Assembly (NCBI RefSeq): GCF_003977615.1
Contig: NZ_RYZR01000007.1
Location: 248,001 to 312,000 of the forward strand
DNA from: Dyella dinghuensis
GTDB taxonomy: Bacteria; Pseudomonadota; Gammaproteobacteria; Xanthomonadales; Rhodanobacteraceae
DNA: 64,000 nt
Direction of reading: 5' to 3'
Shown: piece by piece, positions 38,310 to 47,222 of the stretch
Numbering within the stretch: position 1 is the stretch's first letter
Layout: each line of letters begins with the position of its first letter
The notes under the pieces: model-generated
What the model was told of the DNA's origin: nothing
What the model saw: only the letters and a program-made list of their open reading frames with translations
Database searches by the model: none
Position numbers and translations under genes: made by a program

Positions 38310-39481
38310 CGCACCATCCTCGCCGACAAACCCACCAATACCAGCAGCGCAGCCACTGCCACGAAAGCGGCCGGCAAACTGCTGGCATGCGCAACAAAGC
38401 CGATCAAGGCCGGTCCGCTCAGCAAGCCTACATAGCCCAACGTCGTTGCAGTAGCGATCGACACTGCCGGTGGCGCACCAGACAAACGGCCGGCTGCGCT
38501 GAACATCACCGGCACAATATTGGACGCGCCCAGACCGATCAGCACGAAGCCAAGCAATGTCGCCATCGTCAGCGGTACGCAGGCCACCAACAGAAAGCCT
38601 GTAACCGCAACGGCGGCACCCACGCGTACCGCCCATACGGGACCGTGACGCGCGATCATGCGGTCGCCGGAAAAGCGGCCGGTCGCCATCGCGACGGAAA
38701 AGCACGCATAACCGAAGCCGGCCGATGCCGGCGCCATACCGCGCACGTCGCGCAGGAACAGGGCGCTCCAATCCAGCATCGACCCTTCGGCCATGAAGCT
38801 GACGAAGCACATAAAACCCAGCAGCCATGCACGTGCGGGCGGCATACGTGGACGGCTTTTCTCCTCGACATCCACGCTGGCCGAAGACGCATCGCTGCGC
38901 AAACCATCGCGCAGCCATAACACAGTCGACGCCAGTGCGATCGCTATCGCGGTCGCAGCGCCGGGCAACGCCAATCCAAGCGCAAGCAGGCCACTCAGCA
39001 AAGCAGCACCCGACAAACCACCAACGCTGAAGAGCCCGTGGAACCCAGACATCAGGCGATCGCCACCGCGGTGCTCCACCTCGACGGCATAGGCATTCAT
39101 CGCCACGTCCACTGCGCCCAGCATCACGCCGAAATAAAGCAACGTGCCGACCAGCATCGCGACGCTGGATGCATGCGCAAGCGCGGGCAACGCCACACAC
39201 ATCAGCAGACCGGCCGACATGATCACTGCGCGATTGCCCAGCCGGTGCGCCAGCCAACCCACGAACGGCATCGACAGCATCGAACCGCCGCCGAACGCCA
39301 GCAACACCGCGCCCAGCTGCGCATCGTCCAGTCCGAGGCGAGCCTTGACGTACGGAACCATCGGTGCCCAGGTCGACATGGCCAAACCGGAAACCAGGAA
39401 GATCAGCCGTGTCGCCCGTCGCGCAGCGGGAAGCGGAGCAGTCCCGCCGCTGATCGCGGGGAGGGCGAAAGTCGTTTTCAC
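38306..39481 (-). CDS. MFS transporter, fucose-permease-like
   Basis: The 391-residue transporter has twelve membrane helices and the MFS loop WLAHRLGNRAV. FHGLFSVGGLSGAAL and the related second-half FSGDRMIARHG fit the FucP/YbjJ-like branch. The GTG at 39481 follows AAGGTAA. A tandem 10-base repeat lies 40 bases upstream. Its operon with a phosphatase and a DeoR regulator points to uptake or export of a sugar. Confidence 0.88.
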   Translation of the reverse strand: MKTTFALPAISGGTAPLPAARRATRLIFLVSGLAMSTWAPMVPYVKARLGLDDAQLGAVLLAFGGGSMLSMPFVGWLAHRLGNRAVIMSAGLLMCVALPALAHASSVAMLVGTLLYFGVMLGAVDVAMNAYAVEVEHRGGDRLMSGFHGLFSVGGLSGAALLSGLLALGLALPGAATAIAIALASTVLWLRDGLRSDASSASVDVEEKSRPRMPPARAWLLGFMCFVSFMAEGSMLDWSALFLRDVRGMAPASAGFGYACFSVAMATGRFSGDRMIARHGPVWAVRVGAAVAVTGFLLVACVPLTMATLLGFVLIGLGASNIVPVMFSAAGRLSGAPPAVSIATATTLGYVGLLSGPALIGFVAHASSLPAAFVAVAALLVLVGLSARMVR

Positions 39482-39520
39482 ACGTAAGTTACCTTGTTCA
39501 CATCGAGGATAAATATATAT

Positions 39521-39540
39521 AAACGTGCAAAAACATGCAA
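39521..39540. promoter_or_regulatory. candidate DeoR operator, tandem decamer
   Basis: AAACGTGCAA is directly followed by AAACATGCAA, one helical turn apart, in the AT-rich leader of the MFS-HAD-DeoR operon. Direct repeats with this spacing suit DeoR oligomers. Confidence 0.45.
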
Positions 39541-39823
39541 ACTCATCACCGCGCCGGCTGATCGTTCCTAATACGCTTCGCCGCCCTACATCGAAATGAT
39601 TTGGCACGGAAGCTGCTTCAAAAAATGGAGATGCTTTTGGGGTTTAAGCGGAACCGCCATGGGCGTCCGCCCATGCGATTCGGGCGAGGCAATGTGTCAC
39701 GTTGCGGCCAGGGGCATGGGCTATAACCATCACGAGCCAAGGCAGGACGGCATGTGACGAGGAAGTCCGGGTGTAGCGCAACAGGACGTTTTCGTAGTTG
39801 CACCATATCAATCAGGGGGAAAC
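39541..39823. other. divergent intergenic stretch
   Basis: About 280 bases between divergent genes without a supported gene. The promoter of the lipoprotein gene must be near its right end. Confidence 0.35.
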
Positions 39824-40834
39824 ATGAAAGGCTTGTGCAAGCTTGTTGCATCGTTACTAGCGGCAACGGTGCTTGGCGGTTGTGCCACGGCTTATCAGCA
39901 GCGAAACATCGTCAATGGCGGCGGATACAGTGAAACGAAGGTCGACGATAACGACTATATCGTCTACTTCGACGCCAACGGCAAAACCAGCAAGGACCGC
40001 GTCTGGTATTTCTGGATCTATCGCTGCGCGCAGCTGACCCAGGAAAAGGGTTATACCTATTTTTCGCTTGCGCCCGTTCTTAGCAGCATGACTAAGACCG
40101 GCTTCGATCCGAGTGAAGATGGCCATGCGTATCCCGCCGTTCTGATGGGCGATGCCAACGGTCGTGTCATCGACGTACACGGCGGTGGTGGCGGCGGTCA
40201 CGTCATGATCGTCCCTGGCGCGGTTGTAACGATCGTCTCGTGGCACTCCAAAGCTGTCGTGACGATGTACAACGAGAACAATGTTCCGCAGAAAACGTTC
40301 GTCGTACGCGCACAGTCGATACTGGATGCACTGGGCGAATACATCAGCTCGAATGGTTCGGCCACGCCACCCGATCGCACCACGATGACTAACGACGCGA
40401 CATTTGCCATGGATCCGGACAATAAACTCGTCAACGTGCATCAATATCTGAAGACGCATGTCCACGCGACCACTGCACCTGCTCCTTATGCATACGCGGC
40501 TCCGCCGTATGCGATCCAGCCGACACGTGGTGGCGTGGCGGCCACGCCTCTGCCGCCCTCGTCGCCACCTGCTGATGTTGTGAGCACGCCTGTGCCGACA
40601 GCATCGCCCACGCCTGCTGTGGCGCCGGTTACTGCGTTAGGTGCAGAGACGGCCGCTCTCAATGCGCGGCCGTCGATGGCGCAGTCTGTCGCCAGGCAGT
40701 TGGGTTGCGGTGCGGTTCAACCCAATGGTGACTCGACCTATGTCGCGTCGTGCGGCTCCTACAGCGTGCTGATCAGTTGCGACGGCGATCAATGCCATCC
40801 CATGCATACGATCAATGCGAAGAGCGACGACTGA
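39824..40834 (+). CDS. CC0125/CC1285-type lipoprotein with proline-rich linker
   Basis: This 336-residue protein has a lipobox (LAATVLGGCATAYQ). Its domain (GGGYSETKVDDNDYIVYFDAN, then WIYRCAQLTQEKGYTYFSL) matches the CC0125/CC1285 lipoprotein family of unknown function. A Pro/Thr/Ala-rich linker at about 215-280 leads to a C-terminal cysteine-containing segment (CGAVQPNGDSTYVASCGSY). A palindrome copy with a T-run follows its stop and can serve as terminator. Confidence 0.8.
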   Translation: MKGLCKLVASLLAATVLGGCATAYQQRNIVNGGGYSETKVDDNDYIVYFDANGKTSKDRVWYFWIYRCAQLTQEKGYTYFSLAPVLSSMTKTGFDPSEDGHAYPAVLMGDANGRVIDVHGGGGGGHVMIVPGAVVTIVSWHSKAVVTMYNENNVPQKTFVVRAQSILDALGEYISSNGSATPPDRTTMTNDATFAMDPDNKLVNVHQYLKTHVHATTAPAPYAYAAPPYAIQPTRGGVAATPLPPSSPPADVVSTPVPTASPTPAVAPVTALGAETAALNARPSMAQSVARQLGCGAVQPNGDSTYVASCGSYSVLISCDGDQCHPMHTINAKSDD

Positions 40835-40870
40835 CATCGCTGCGGGGTCATCCATTGCCAATTCGGTAGT

Positions 40871-40899
40871 GTCCGCTTGCCACAAAGGCGGACCTTTTT
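40871..40899 (+). terminator. palindrome copy acting as intrinsic terminator
   Basis: Arms GTCCGC and GCGGAC with a variant centre are followed at once by CTTTTTT, 37 bases after the lipoprotein stop. This one family member has the full terminator layout. Confidence 0.6.
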
Positions 40900-40956
40900 T
40901 CAGCTGTACGCGCCACGTTTCGTATATTTAGACAGTTTTGCGGCTAAACGAAGAAG

Positions 40957-40980
40957 GTCCGCTTTCGACCCAAAGCGGAC
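40957..40980 (+). repeat. dispersed palindrome copy, exact consensus
   Basis: Exact arms and loop, 30 bases before the gene at 41011. The preceding bases GCGGCTAAACGAAGAAG resemble the 3' half of an attC site. Confidence 0.8.
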
Positions 40981-41010
40981 GTTACCTGATAAGAGGCACG
41001 AAGGGCGGAC

Positions 41011-41457
41011 ATGTCGATGAGTGAAGAAAATCTCCCTCTTGGGCTAGCGCACGGATTGATGCTGGACAATCCGAAGATCACTATTCCATGGCAATCAGAT
41101 GTAACAACGCTTTCCAGCATCGGTGACCCAACAATTTTGACGTCATCCAAAGTCACTTTCGTGTCTTGGAAGGACCGCACCGTCTTCAACGGCATTGAAG
41201 TAGATGTTCAATTTAGAAGCGACTTCAACAAAATTTTCTGGCTTGATCTAAGAGATAAGTCGCGATTCGAATCCGCCACAGCTGCTTTTTCCTATCTGCG
41301 GGAGCTGGTAGTCGAGCGGCTGGGCGAGCCTCACCTGTCTCAGATTGATGACGGCTATCCATGGGAACAGTGGAACTACGGATCAGTGCGCGTGAGTGTC
41401 CGGATTGCGGAACGTTTTGTGGAATATGTATCTTTCATGGTTTCCAAGGGACTTTAA
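41011..41457 (+). CDS. hypothetical 148-residue protein
   Basis: I do not recognise it. It is soluble, without signal peptide or membrane helix, and reads as one small alpha/beta domain (GIEVDVQFRSDFNKIFWLDL, then FSYLRELVVERLGEPHLSQI). AAGGG lies 6 bases upstream of the ATG; an ATG two codons later is possible. The gene is visibly AT-richer than its neighbours and is framed by palindrome copies on both sides, as is the next gene. Confidence 0.65.
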   Translation: MSMSEENLPLGLAHGLMLDNPKITIPWQSDVTTLSSIGDPTILTSSKVTFVSWKDRTVFNGIEVDVQFRSDFNKIFWLDLRDKSRFESATAAFSYLRELVVERLGEPHLSQIDDGYPWEQWNYGSVRVSVRIAERFVEYVSFMVSKGL

Positions 41458-41475
41458 AAATCTTTGAGCCAAATG

Positions 41476-41499
41476 GTTTGCTTTCGACCCAAAGCGGAC
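41476..41499 (+). repeat. dispersed palindrome copy
   Basis: Left arm GTTTGCTTT (two C to T changes), right arm and loop consensus. It lies 20 bases before the next gene. Confidence 0.75.
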
Positions 41500-41518
41500 A
41501 TAATTCTGTGAACAGTCC

Positions 41519-41875
41519 ATGCCGAAGGAATTCCACACAGTGACGGATACCGACGAGCCGAATGAGCTCTGGGACGAGGCAGTGATTTCAGACCTTCCTG
41601 GAAAATTGCTCTTGGTTGGCGTGACCTTCTTGGATACTGACGGCAATCCGAGCCGACAGGAGCAGTGCTGGGGGCGAGTTACCAATGTGGATCGACGAGA
41701 CGGCATCGAGCTGATACTTCAGGGTAGCCGCAATGGGGAGGCCTTCAGTCTTCCGCCTGATACGCGTTGGATAAAGCCAGCTTCACGGGGTGATTACCGT
41801 CTTCGGTCTACGGGGGAGGTTGTTACAAATCCTGACTACACGGTCTCTTTCACGGTTCAGAAAAGCGAAAGTTGA
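41519..41875 (+). CDS. hypothetical 118-residue protein
   Basis: I do not recognise it. It is a small soluble, beta-rich protein (LPGKLLLVGVTFLDTDGNPS, DGIELILQGSRNGEAFSLPP). It is acidic at the N-terminus and has no signal peptide. The start at 41519 is the first ATG after the palindrome; no clear ribosome-binding site precedes it. It forms a single-gene unit between palindromes at 41476 and 41889. Confidence 0.6.
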   Translation: MPKEFHTVTDTDEPNELWDEAVISDLPGKLLLVGVTFLDTDGNPSRQEQCWGRVTNVDRRDGIELILQGSRNGEAFSLPPDTRWIKPASRGDYRLRSTGEVVTNPDYTVSFTVQKSES

Positions 41876-41888
41876 ATCTTCGGGGAGG

Positions 41889-41912
41889 GTCCGCTTCCGA
41901 CCCAAAGCGGAC
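41889..41912 (+). repeat. dispersed palindrome copy
   Basis: Left arm GTCCGCTTC, loop and right arm consensus. It lies 13 bases after the 41519 gene. Confidence 0.75.
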
Positions 41913-41984
41913 ATTCTTCATGGCTTCTAACGCCCGCCCGCCGCCCTTTCCTTCGCATCACAAATCGCGCGATGGTTTTTAACC

Positions 41985-42000
41985 AACTATATCCATAGTT
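41985..42000. promoter_or_regulatory. BlaI-type operator, distal
   Basis: AACTAT-ATCC-ATAGTT is a perfect inverted repeat. Together with a second site whose centre is 41 bases (about four helical turns) downstream, it precedes the BlaI-family gene. Confidence 0.6.
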
Positions 42001-42025
42001 GACAAGCCGGGCAGCCGCGTGTATC

Positions 42026-42041
42026 AACTACGTTCGTAGTT
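42026..42041. promoter_or_regulatory. BlaI-type operator, proximal
   Basis: AACTACG-TT-CGTAGTT is a perfect palindrome 20 bases before the BlaI ATG. It resembles the TACTA/TAGTA sites of BlaI and MecI. Confidence 0.65.
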
Positions 42042-42060
42042 ATTGCGGCGCGAAAACAAC

Positions 42061-42435
42061 ATGACGATTTTTCTCACCGATCGGGAAGCCGATGTCATGC
42101 GGGCGTTGTGGGAGAACGGGCCGTCGCTGGTTGCCGAAGTTCGCGAACGGTTGAACGACGATCTTGCCTATACGACTGTGCTGACCGTGTTGCGTGTGCT
42201 CGAAGGCAAAGGCTATGTGGACCACGAGGAAGAAGGGCGCGGCCACCGCTATTTTGCGGTTATCAAGGAGCAGGCTGCGCGCAAGAATGCCGTACAGCAT
42301 CTGACTGACAAACTTTTCAAAGGTTCGTCCGAGTTGCTCTTCTCGCATTTGGTGTCCGAGCACAAGCTGACTTCCGAACAGATACGCCGCATGCGACAAC
42401 TGCTGGCGGAACGCTCTGATAAAGAGAAGAAGTGA
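42061..42435 (+). CDS. BlaI/MecI/CopY-family repressor
   Basis: The 124-residue protein has the winged-helix domain of the family (LTDREADVMRALWENGPSLV, AYTTVLTVLRVLEGKGYVDH) and a C-terminal dimerisation helix region with the cleavage-site environment (QHLTDKLFKGSSELLFSHLV). It probably binds the two palindromes just upstream and represses its own operon. The M56 protease encoded next is the expected inactivator. Confidence 0.93.
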   Translation: MTIFLTDREADVMRALWENGPSLVAEVRERLNDDLAYTTVLTVLRVLEGKGYVDHEEEGRGHRYFAVIKEQAARKNAVQHLTDKLFKGSSELLFSHLVSEHKLTSEQIRRMRQLLAERSDKEKK

Positions 42436-44084
42436 TGACTGCCTGGATGGTGTATGTCGTTCTGGTGACGTGCGCACTGAGTGGCGCGGCGCTTGCTGCC
42501 GAACGAGCGGCGAAGATGCGCGGCGCTACGACACGTTGGGTATGGATCACAGCGCTGGTCGGCTCCTTGGTTCTACCCACAGTCATTGCCTATTCGTCGA
42601 TCCATGTACCGAACACTTTCGAACCCAGCTCTCCGCCGACGATCATCGTCCTGCGCAACGCGACATCCATACCCTTGCCGATGATGCTGTCCGACTTCGA
42701 CGGGTCGTGGCCTAACGACGACACATCCGGCCACATAGATACGTTGATCCGGGGTCTCTGGATAGCGGCTTCAATTTTGATGTCACTGCTTCTCTTCATG
42801 AACGCTGCACTGTTGTATCGACGCCAACGTCGCTGGCGCGAAGCACACATGTGCGGTGAATATGTTCTGGTCGCGCCTGACGCGGGACCGGCGGTGGTCG
42901 GATTGGCGCGCTCGCGCATTGTCGTGCCCGCATGGTTGTTGTCGGCGAGCGAACAGCAGCAACAATGCACGATTGCCCATGAGCGATCGCATCTGAACGC
43001 GCGCGATCCGCAACTCGTCGCGTTCGCGCTGATGTTGCTGATGCTGATGCCCTGGAACGCGCTACTGTGGTGGCAGTTCAGCCGTTTGCGCCGCGCCATC
43101 GAAGTGGACTGCGATGCCCGCGTCCTTCACAGCGGTCACGACATCGATGCCTATTGCGAAACGCTGATCCAGGTAGGCGAACATCAGTCAAGCCGCATCG
43201 CAGTAGCGCCAGGAATGGCTGACTCCGCTTCATTCCTTGAATTTCGGATACGCCATATGTTGCGCGAGCCAAAAAGGTGGGCGCGCGTGACAGCGGTGGC
43301 GCTGGTGTGCGTCGCGTTGGGCATGGCGACATTCGCTGCGCAGGTAACGCCTCCCGAGACGGATCACCGGCAGACGAATGCATCCGTCGTGCTGAGCAGC
43401 GATATGCTCGACCGCTACGTAGGCTTCTACCAAAACGATGCCCTCTCACTCATTACCGTGACGCGCGATGGCGACGGTCTCGACGTCAGCGTCAGTGGAG
43501 AGATCGGTGTTCCAAAACCCTTCCATATCGTTCCCATCAGCGAGACAGAATTCGCCGTGCGGGGCGATAACCCTCTAGGCGTATCTCTGTTTCCCGGGGA
43601 TAAGCGTATCGATCCCACCGTGAACTTCGTCACGGACAATCAAGGGCACGCTCTGCGGTTTGTCGCAAGCCAGAACGGGCACGTTACCTTCGACCAGCCG
43701 CGCATCGACAAGGCGACTGCCGATCGGATCAATGCCGTACTCGCCGCCCGTATCAAAGCGCAGAAACCATTCTCCGGCAGCGAAAAAGCGTTGCGACTGC
43801 TCCTGAGCGATCCCGACAGCGGCGCAGGCATGGGCGATGGCCTGGCCTGGGTACGCGCCCACAACAAGGCTTCGAGAGAGAAATTTCTCGCCGAACTCGG
43901 GCCGGTCGAATCCTACACATTCAAAGGTGTCACCAAGTTCGGTTCGGATGACTACCTCGTCAAGCGAAAGAACGCGACGGAAACCGTATTGCTGATCGTC
44001 GACGAGCAAGGAGTTCTGGTAAGCGCTCTCCAATACGACTCTCGCAGCCGGTTTGCCCAGATGGATCTCCTACCGGGGAGCTGA
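42435..44084 (+). CDS. M56-family membrane metalloprotease, BlaR1-like, with novel C-terminus
   Basis: The 549-residue protein has about four membrane helices and an M56 zinc protease domain with HERSH (H182-H186). It overlaps the repressor by TGATG. Unlike BlaR1/MecR1, the exported C-terminus is not a penicillin-binding (class D beta-lactamase-like) domain. Instead it reads DRYVGFYQNDALSLITVTRD, a DUF3471-like lipocalin fold often found beside serine hydrolases, followed by a second domain ending GVLVSALQYDSRSRF. The sensed ligand is therefore probably not a beta-lactam bound covalently. The domain call for the C-terminus is an inference from short motifs. Confidence 0.85.
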   Translation: MTAWMVYVVLVTCALSGAALAAERAAKMRGATTRWVWITALVGSLVLPTVIAYSSIHVPNTFEPSSPPTIIVLRNATSIPLPMMLSDFDGSWPNDDTSGHIDTLIRGLWIAASILMSLLLFMNAALLYRRQRRWREAHMCGEYVLVAPDAGPAVVGLARSRIVVPAWLLSASEQQQQCTIAHERSHLNARDPQLVAFALMLLMLMPWNALLWWQFSRLRRAIEVDCDARVLHSGHDIDAYCETLIQVGEHQSSRIAVAPGMADSASFLEFRIRHMLREPKRWARVTAVALVCVALGMATFAAQVTPPETDHRQTNASVVLSSDMLDRYVGFYQNDALSLITVTRDGDGLDVSVSGEIGVPKPFHIVPISETEFAVRGDNPLGVSLFPGDKRIDPTVNFVTDNQGHALRFVASQNGHVTFDQPRIDKATADRINAVLAARIKAQKPFSGSEKALRLLLSDPDSGAGMGDGLAWVRAHNKASREKFLAELGPVESYTFKGVTKFGSDDYLVKRKNATETVLLIVDEQGVLVSALQYDSRSRFAQMDLLPGS

Positions 44085-44169
44085 CCGGCGTCTAGCCCGA
44101 ACGTAATCCAGCTGTGGCCATGGCGAATGGCCGCAATGATGCCCTTGTACTTTTTTCAGGACCGATGAC

Positions 44170-45276
44170 ATGAAATGCAAAACACCACGTCGCGCTGAGT
44201 ATCGATGGGTCAACGTTTGGTTGTTGTTGATCGCTTTCACCGGCATCGTTTCGCTGCCTGCGAGCGCTGCGGACATCAAGCCTGGTGCTCGCACTGGCGT
44301 ATTGCAGGGTGCGTTGTATCGCATCGATATCCCTGAAAACTGGAATGGCGGCCTGGTGATGGTGATGCACGGCTACCAGCCCGTTGGCGGAAGGATAACG
44401 ACACCGATGACGGCGGCCGATGCCACGCCGGTCTTTCTCAAGCAAGGCTACGCCGTTGCGCAAAGCCAATACGCGTCGCAAGGCTGGGCCGTGGCTGACG
44501 CAATTGCCGACACCGAACGTCTTCGCGAGTATTTCGTCCACACCATTGCACAGCCGACCCGCACCTATATCTACGGCTTCTCGCTGGGCGGCCTGGAGGT
44601 TGCGGCAAGCATCGAACGTTACCCGCACGCTTACAACGGTGCCTTGATAACATGCGGCGCAACCCTCTCGACGACCGAATTCGTCTCCCGCGTTGTTGTT
44701 ACACCGTTGCTGGCCTTCGACACACTGATTCCTGGCGTCCTGCCCGATCTGGCCGCACCCGGCTCACCGCCCGTCGTTCCCCGAGACGTCTTCGCCAAGG
44801 CGTTGCAAGCGCATCCGGTGCAGGCCGCTCTGCTGGAAAAGCGATTGCAGGAAACGGCCGATACGCTTCCGGGCGAGCTGTGGCTCTATTACTTTGCGCT
44901 GCGCGAGATGGAACAGCGTGCCGGAGGCCTGCCGTTGGACAATCGCCAGACCGTTTATCACGGCTTCGGCGACGACAACGCTTTCAACCGCAAGGTGCAC
45001 CGCTACGCCGGCTCACCTGCCGCCATCGCCTATGCCCAACGCAACGTCACCTTGACCGGCCAGATTGATATACCGCTGGTGATGCAGTGGAACGTGTTCG
45101 ACCCAACCATTCCCGGGCGCTTTCACGACATCTATCCCGAGCAGGTGCGCGCAGCGGGCCACGGCAAGCTGCTGACCATCCTCGCGCCAGTCGGCCAGAC
45201 GCATTGCAACTTCACCGATGCGCAGACCGATGAGGCATTCGAGGCGCTACTGCGCAAGACAGGGGTAGGCGGTTGA
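44170..45276 (+). CDS. secreted alpha/beta hydrolase
   Basis: A 368-residue protein with a signal peptide (RWVNVWLLLIAFTGIVSLPASA). The hydrolase fold has GGLVMVMHGYQPVGG (oxyanion strand) and the nucleophile elbow YIYGFSLGGLEVA. A catalytic His near the C-terminus lies in VGQTHCNFTD. The substrate is unknown. It lies 85 bases after the M56 gene on the same strand and may be in the BlaI-type regulon. Confidence 0.85.
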   Translation: MKCKTPRRAEYRWVNVWLLLIAFTGIVSLPASAADIKPGARTGVLQGALYRIDIPENWNGGLVMVMHGYQPVGGRITTPMTAADATPVFLKQGYAVAQSQYASQGWAVADAIADTERLREYFVHTIAQPTRTYIYGFSLGGLEVAASIERYPHAYNGALITCGATLSTTEFVSRVVVTPLLAFDTLIPGVLPDLAAPGSPPVVPRDVFAKALQAHPVQAALLEKRLQETADTLPGELWLYYFALREMEQRAGGLPLDNRQTVYHGFGDDNAFNRKVHRYAGSPAAIAYAQRNVTLTGQIDIPLVMQWNVFDPTIPGRFHDIYPEQVRAAGHGKLLTILAPVGQTHCNFTDAQTDEAFEALLRKTGVGG

Positions 45277-45363
45277 GTTTTTTCGTCGTCCAAGCTTGAT
45301 TGGATTGGCTGTTATAGCACCACGCTGAAATGACGGATGCCCAAATTTCCGGAGACATGACAC

Positions 45364-46485
45364 ATGCGATCAGCCACAATTCGTCTAGCTTCCAGTCTTG
45401 CTGTCTTCTTTCTTGCCGGTCTCTCGACGCCAACCTTTGCCCAGTCCGATAACGGACCGACAAATTCGAAAGACCCCGCATTGGCAAGACTCGACAGCTT
45501 TGCGTCGGCGTTGACCAAGGAAGATAAATTCTCCGGCGTTGTACTGGTCGCCCGCGACGGCCATATCCTGTTCGAGAAGGCCTACGGCAAGCGCGATGCC
45601 AAAGGCAACGATCCGATTACGCTGGATACGCGCTTCAACCTTGCCTCGGCCGGCAAGATGTTCACGAGTGTCGCGGTGCTCCAGCAAATCGCGGCGGGAA
45701 AACTCTCGCTGGATACCCATGTCGGCGACGTGCTGAAGGATTATCCGAACCGAAGCTTTGCCGACACGGTGACCGTCCGCGAACTGCTGACGCATACCAG
45801 TGGTGCGGACGATGTCCCTCTGCTTGGAAATGAAAATGCGGCCAACCGCGCACATGTATACAGTGTCGCCGACATGGTTGCGCTGGCGAGCAAGCAGCCA
45901 CCGGACTTTCCGCCGGGCACCAATCAGCACTACAGCAATTTCGGTTTTGTTGTTCTAGGCCGCATGGTCGAAGTCGTTTCGGGCGAGGACTATCAGACAT
46001 ACCTGCGCCGCCACATCTTCGAACCCGCCGGCATGACGCGTACCGGATTTATCGATTGCGCGACAAAAGATTCGGATCTCGCCGTGGGTTACACCGTCGA
46101 CGATGGCAAGCTCGTGTTCAATTGCGAAACCTTGCGTGGTTTTCCAGCGGGCGGCGAGGCATCCACCGCCGGCGACATGTATCGCTTCGTTCAAGCCTTG
46201 CAGTCCGGCAAGCTCATTCCGCCCGCGCTGTTCGCGCAGGCAACCAAGACCTATCGCATGTTCATGGGCCTGGGCTTCTTTGCGACGGACTACGGTCCCA
46301 ACATTCCTGAGCGCGACTTTCGCTGGGGCCACGGCGGCAGCGCTGGCGGCGTATGCACCGACATACGCACCTATCCGCATACCGGAGAAACCATCATCAC
46401 GCTCAGCAACCAAAACCCACCGAACTGTTTCCCTGTCGCAAGCTTTCTCCATTTAGATTACGCAAAAACCCATCAGGAAAACTAG
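45364..46485 (+). CDS. secreted serine hydrolase, beta-lactamase/class C fold
   Basis: This 373-residue exported protein (signal peptide ending TPTFAQ) has the three active-site motifs of the S12 family: SAGK (NLASAGKMFTSVAV), YSN (NQHYSNFGFVVLG) and HGG (FRWGHGGSAGG). Such proteins include class C beta-lactamases, D-amino peptidases and esterases; the short HGG loop argues for an esterase or peptidase. Position after BlaI/M56 makes co-regulation plausible. A decayed relative is at 28522. Confidence 0.9.
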   Translation: MRSATIRLASSLAVFFLAGLSTPTFAQSDNGPTNSKDPALARLDSFASALTKEDKFSGVVLVARDGHILFEKAYGKRDAKGNDPITLDTRFNLASAGKMFTSVAVLQQIAAGKLSLDTHVGDVLKDYPNRSFADTVTVRELLTHTSGADDVPLLGNENAANRAHVYSVADMVALASKQPPDFPPGTNQHYSNFGFVVLGRMVEVVSGEDYQTYLRRHIFEPAGMTRTGFIDCATKDSDLAVGYTVDDGKLVFNCETLRGFPAGGEASTAGDMYRFVQALQSGKLIPPALFAQATKTYRMFMGLGFFATDYGPNIPERDFRWGHGGSAGGVCTDIRTYPHTGETIITLSNQNPPNCFPVASFLHLDYAKTHQEN

Positions 46486-46514
46486 CCAAGCGAAATCTAT
46501 GGTATCGGCGTGAT

Positions 46515-46538
46515 GTCCGCTTTCGACCCAAAGCGGAC
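46515..46538 (+). repeat. dispersed palindrome copy, exact consensus
   Basis: Exact arms and loop followed by CTTTTCC, 30 bases after the serine hydrolase stop. It may help end that transcript. Confidence 0.8.
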
Positions 46539-46580
46539 CTTTTCCGCATTCGCTTTGAAGCAGCAAGAAGAGGTAAAAAA

Positions 46581-47009
46581 ATGATCGACCATGTCTACAT
46601 CTCCGTCACCGACATCGACAAGTCGCTGGCGTTCTATTCTCAAGCCCTGAAGCCGCTCGGCTGGAGCCTGTTCGGCAACTACGCCGCTGCTTCAGGTCCC
46701 GATAGCGTCCCGGATCTATACGGCATTGCTGATGATGCGTATCTCAGCGGGCAGGCGGTCGGATCAAGCATCTGGCTACGGCAACGCAAGCCCGGAGAGA
46801 CGGGGCTCTACATCGGGATCGTCTGCGATACCAATGAATTGGTCGGCGCCGCCTACGCGGCTGCCATCAAAGCCGGTGGCACCGACGAAGGTGAACCAGC
46901 AGATCGTACCTACTTTGCCCGAGGCTACTACGCAGCTAACGTCGCCGACTTCGATGGAAACCGTATTGAGTTCGTGCATAAAGCATGGAACCCAAAGCGG
47001 CACCCGTAG
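46581..47009 (+). CDS. VOC/glyoxalase-fold protein
   Basis: The 142-residue protein has a complete VOC unit: MIDHVYISVTDIDKSLAFYS with the first metal His, and ARGYYAANVADFDGNRIEFV with the last Glu. It is cytosolic, probably a metal-dependent lyase or resistance enzyme. The start at 46581 follows AAGAGGT. The longer open frame from 46353 reads through the palindrome and is rejected. Confidence 0.87.
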   Translation: MIDHVYISVTDIDKSLAFYSQALKPLGWSLFGNYAAASGPDSVPDLYGIADDAYLSGQAVGSSIWLRQRKPGETGLYIGIVCDTNELVGAAYAAAIKAGGTDEGEPADRTYFARGYYAANVADFDGNRIEFVHKAWNPKRHP

Positions 47010-47123
47010 CCATTGAACAAGAAGGGATCACCTCTATCTCTTTTATGTACGCTAGAACCGTACGGTCGGTAATAATCCAGGGCAACATTGCGGACGGGAT
47101 GATTGCGCGGACATTCTTGGAAT

Positions 47124-47147
47124 GCCCGCTTCCGACCCGAAGCGGAC
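47124..47147 (+). repeat. dispersed palindrome copy
   Basis: Left arm GCCCGCTTC, loop CGACCC, right arm GAAGCGGAC. The innermost pair is C-G instead of T-A, a compensatory change. Confidence 0.75.
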
Positions 47148-47222
47148 GTTCTTCGCTTCTAGTTGTCACCTGACGCGCCTGTGCGTCGAAGTCTTTAGCG
47201 TCGTTGCTGCTCAGCGTGATGG

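Noticed and set aside
41915-41935. TTCTAACGCCCGCC as an attC 5' half
   Set aside because: No matching 3' half or GTTRRRY follows before the BlaI operators.
46353-46580. N-terminal extension of the VOC protein
   Set aside because: It overlaps the serine hydrolase end and the palindrome; the ATG at 46581 has a ribosome-binding site and starts the domain.
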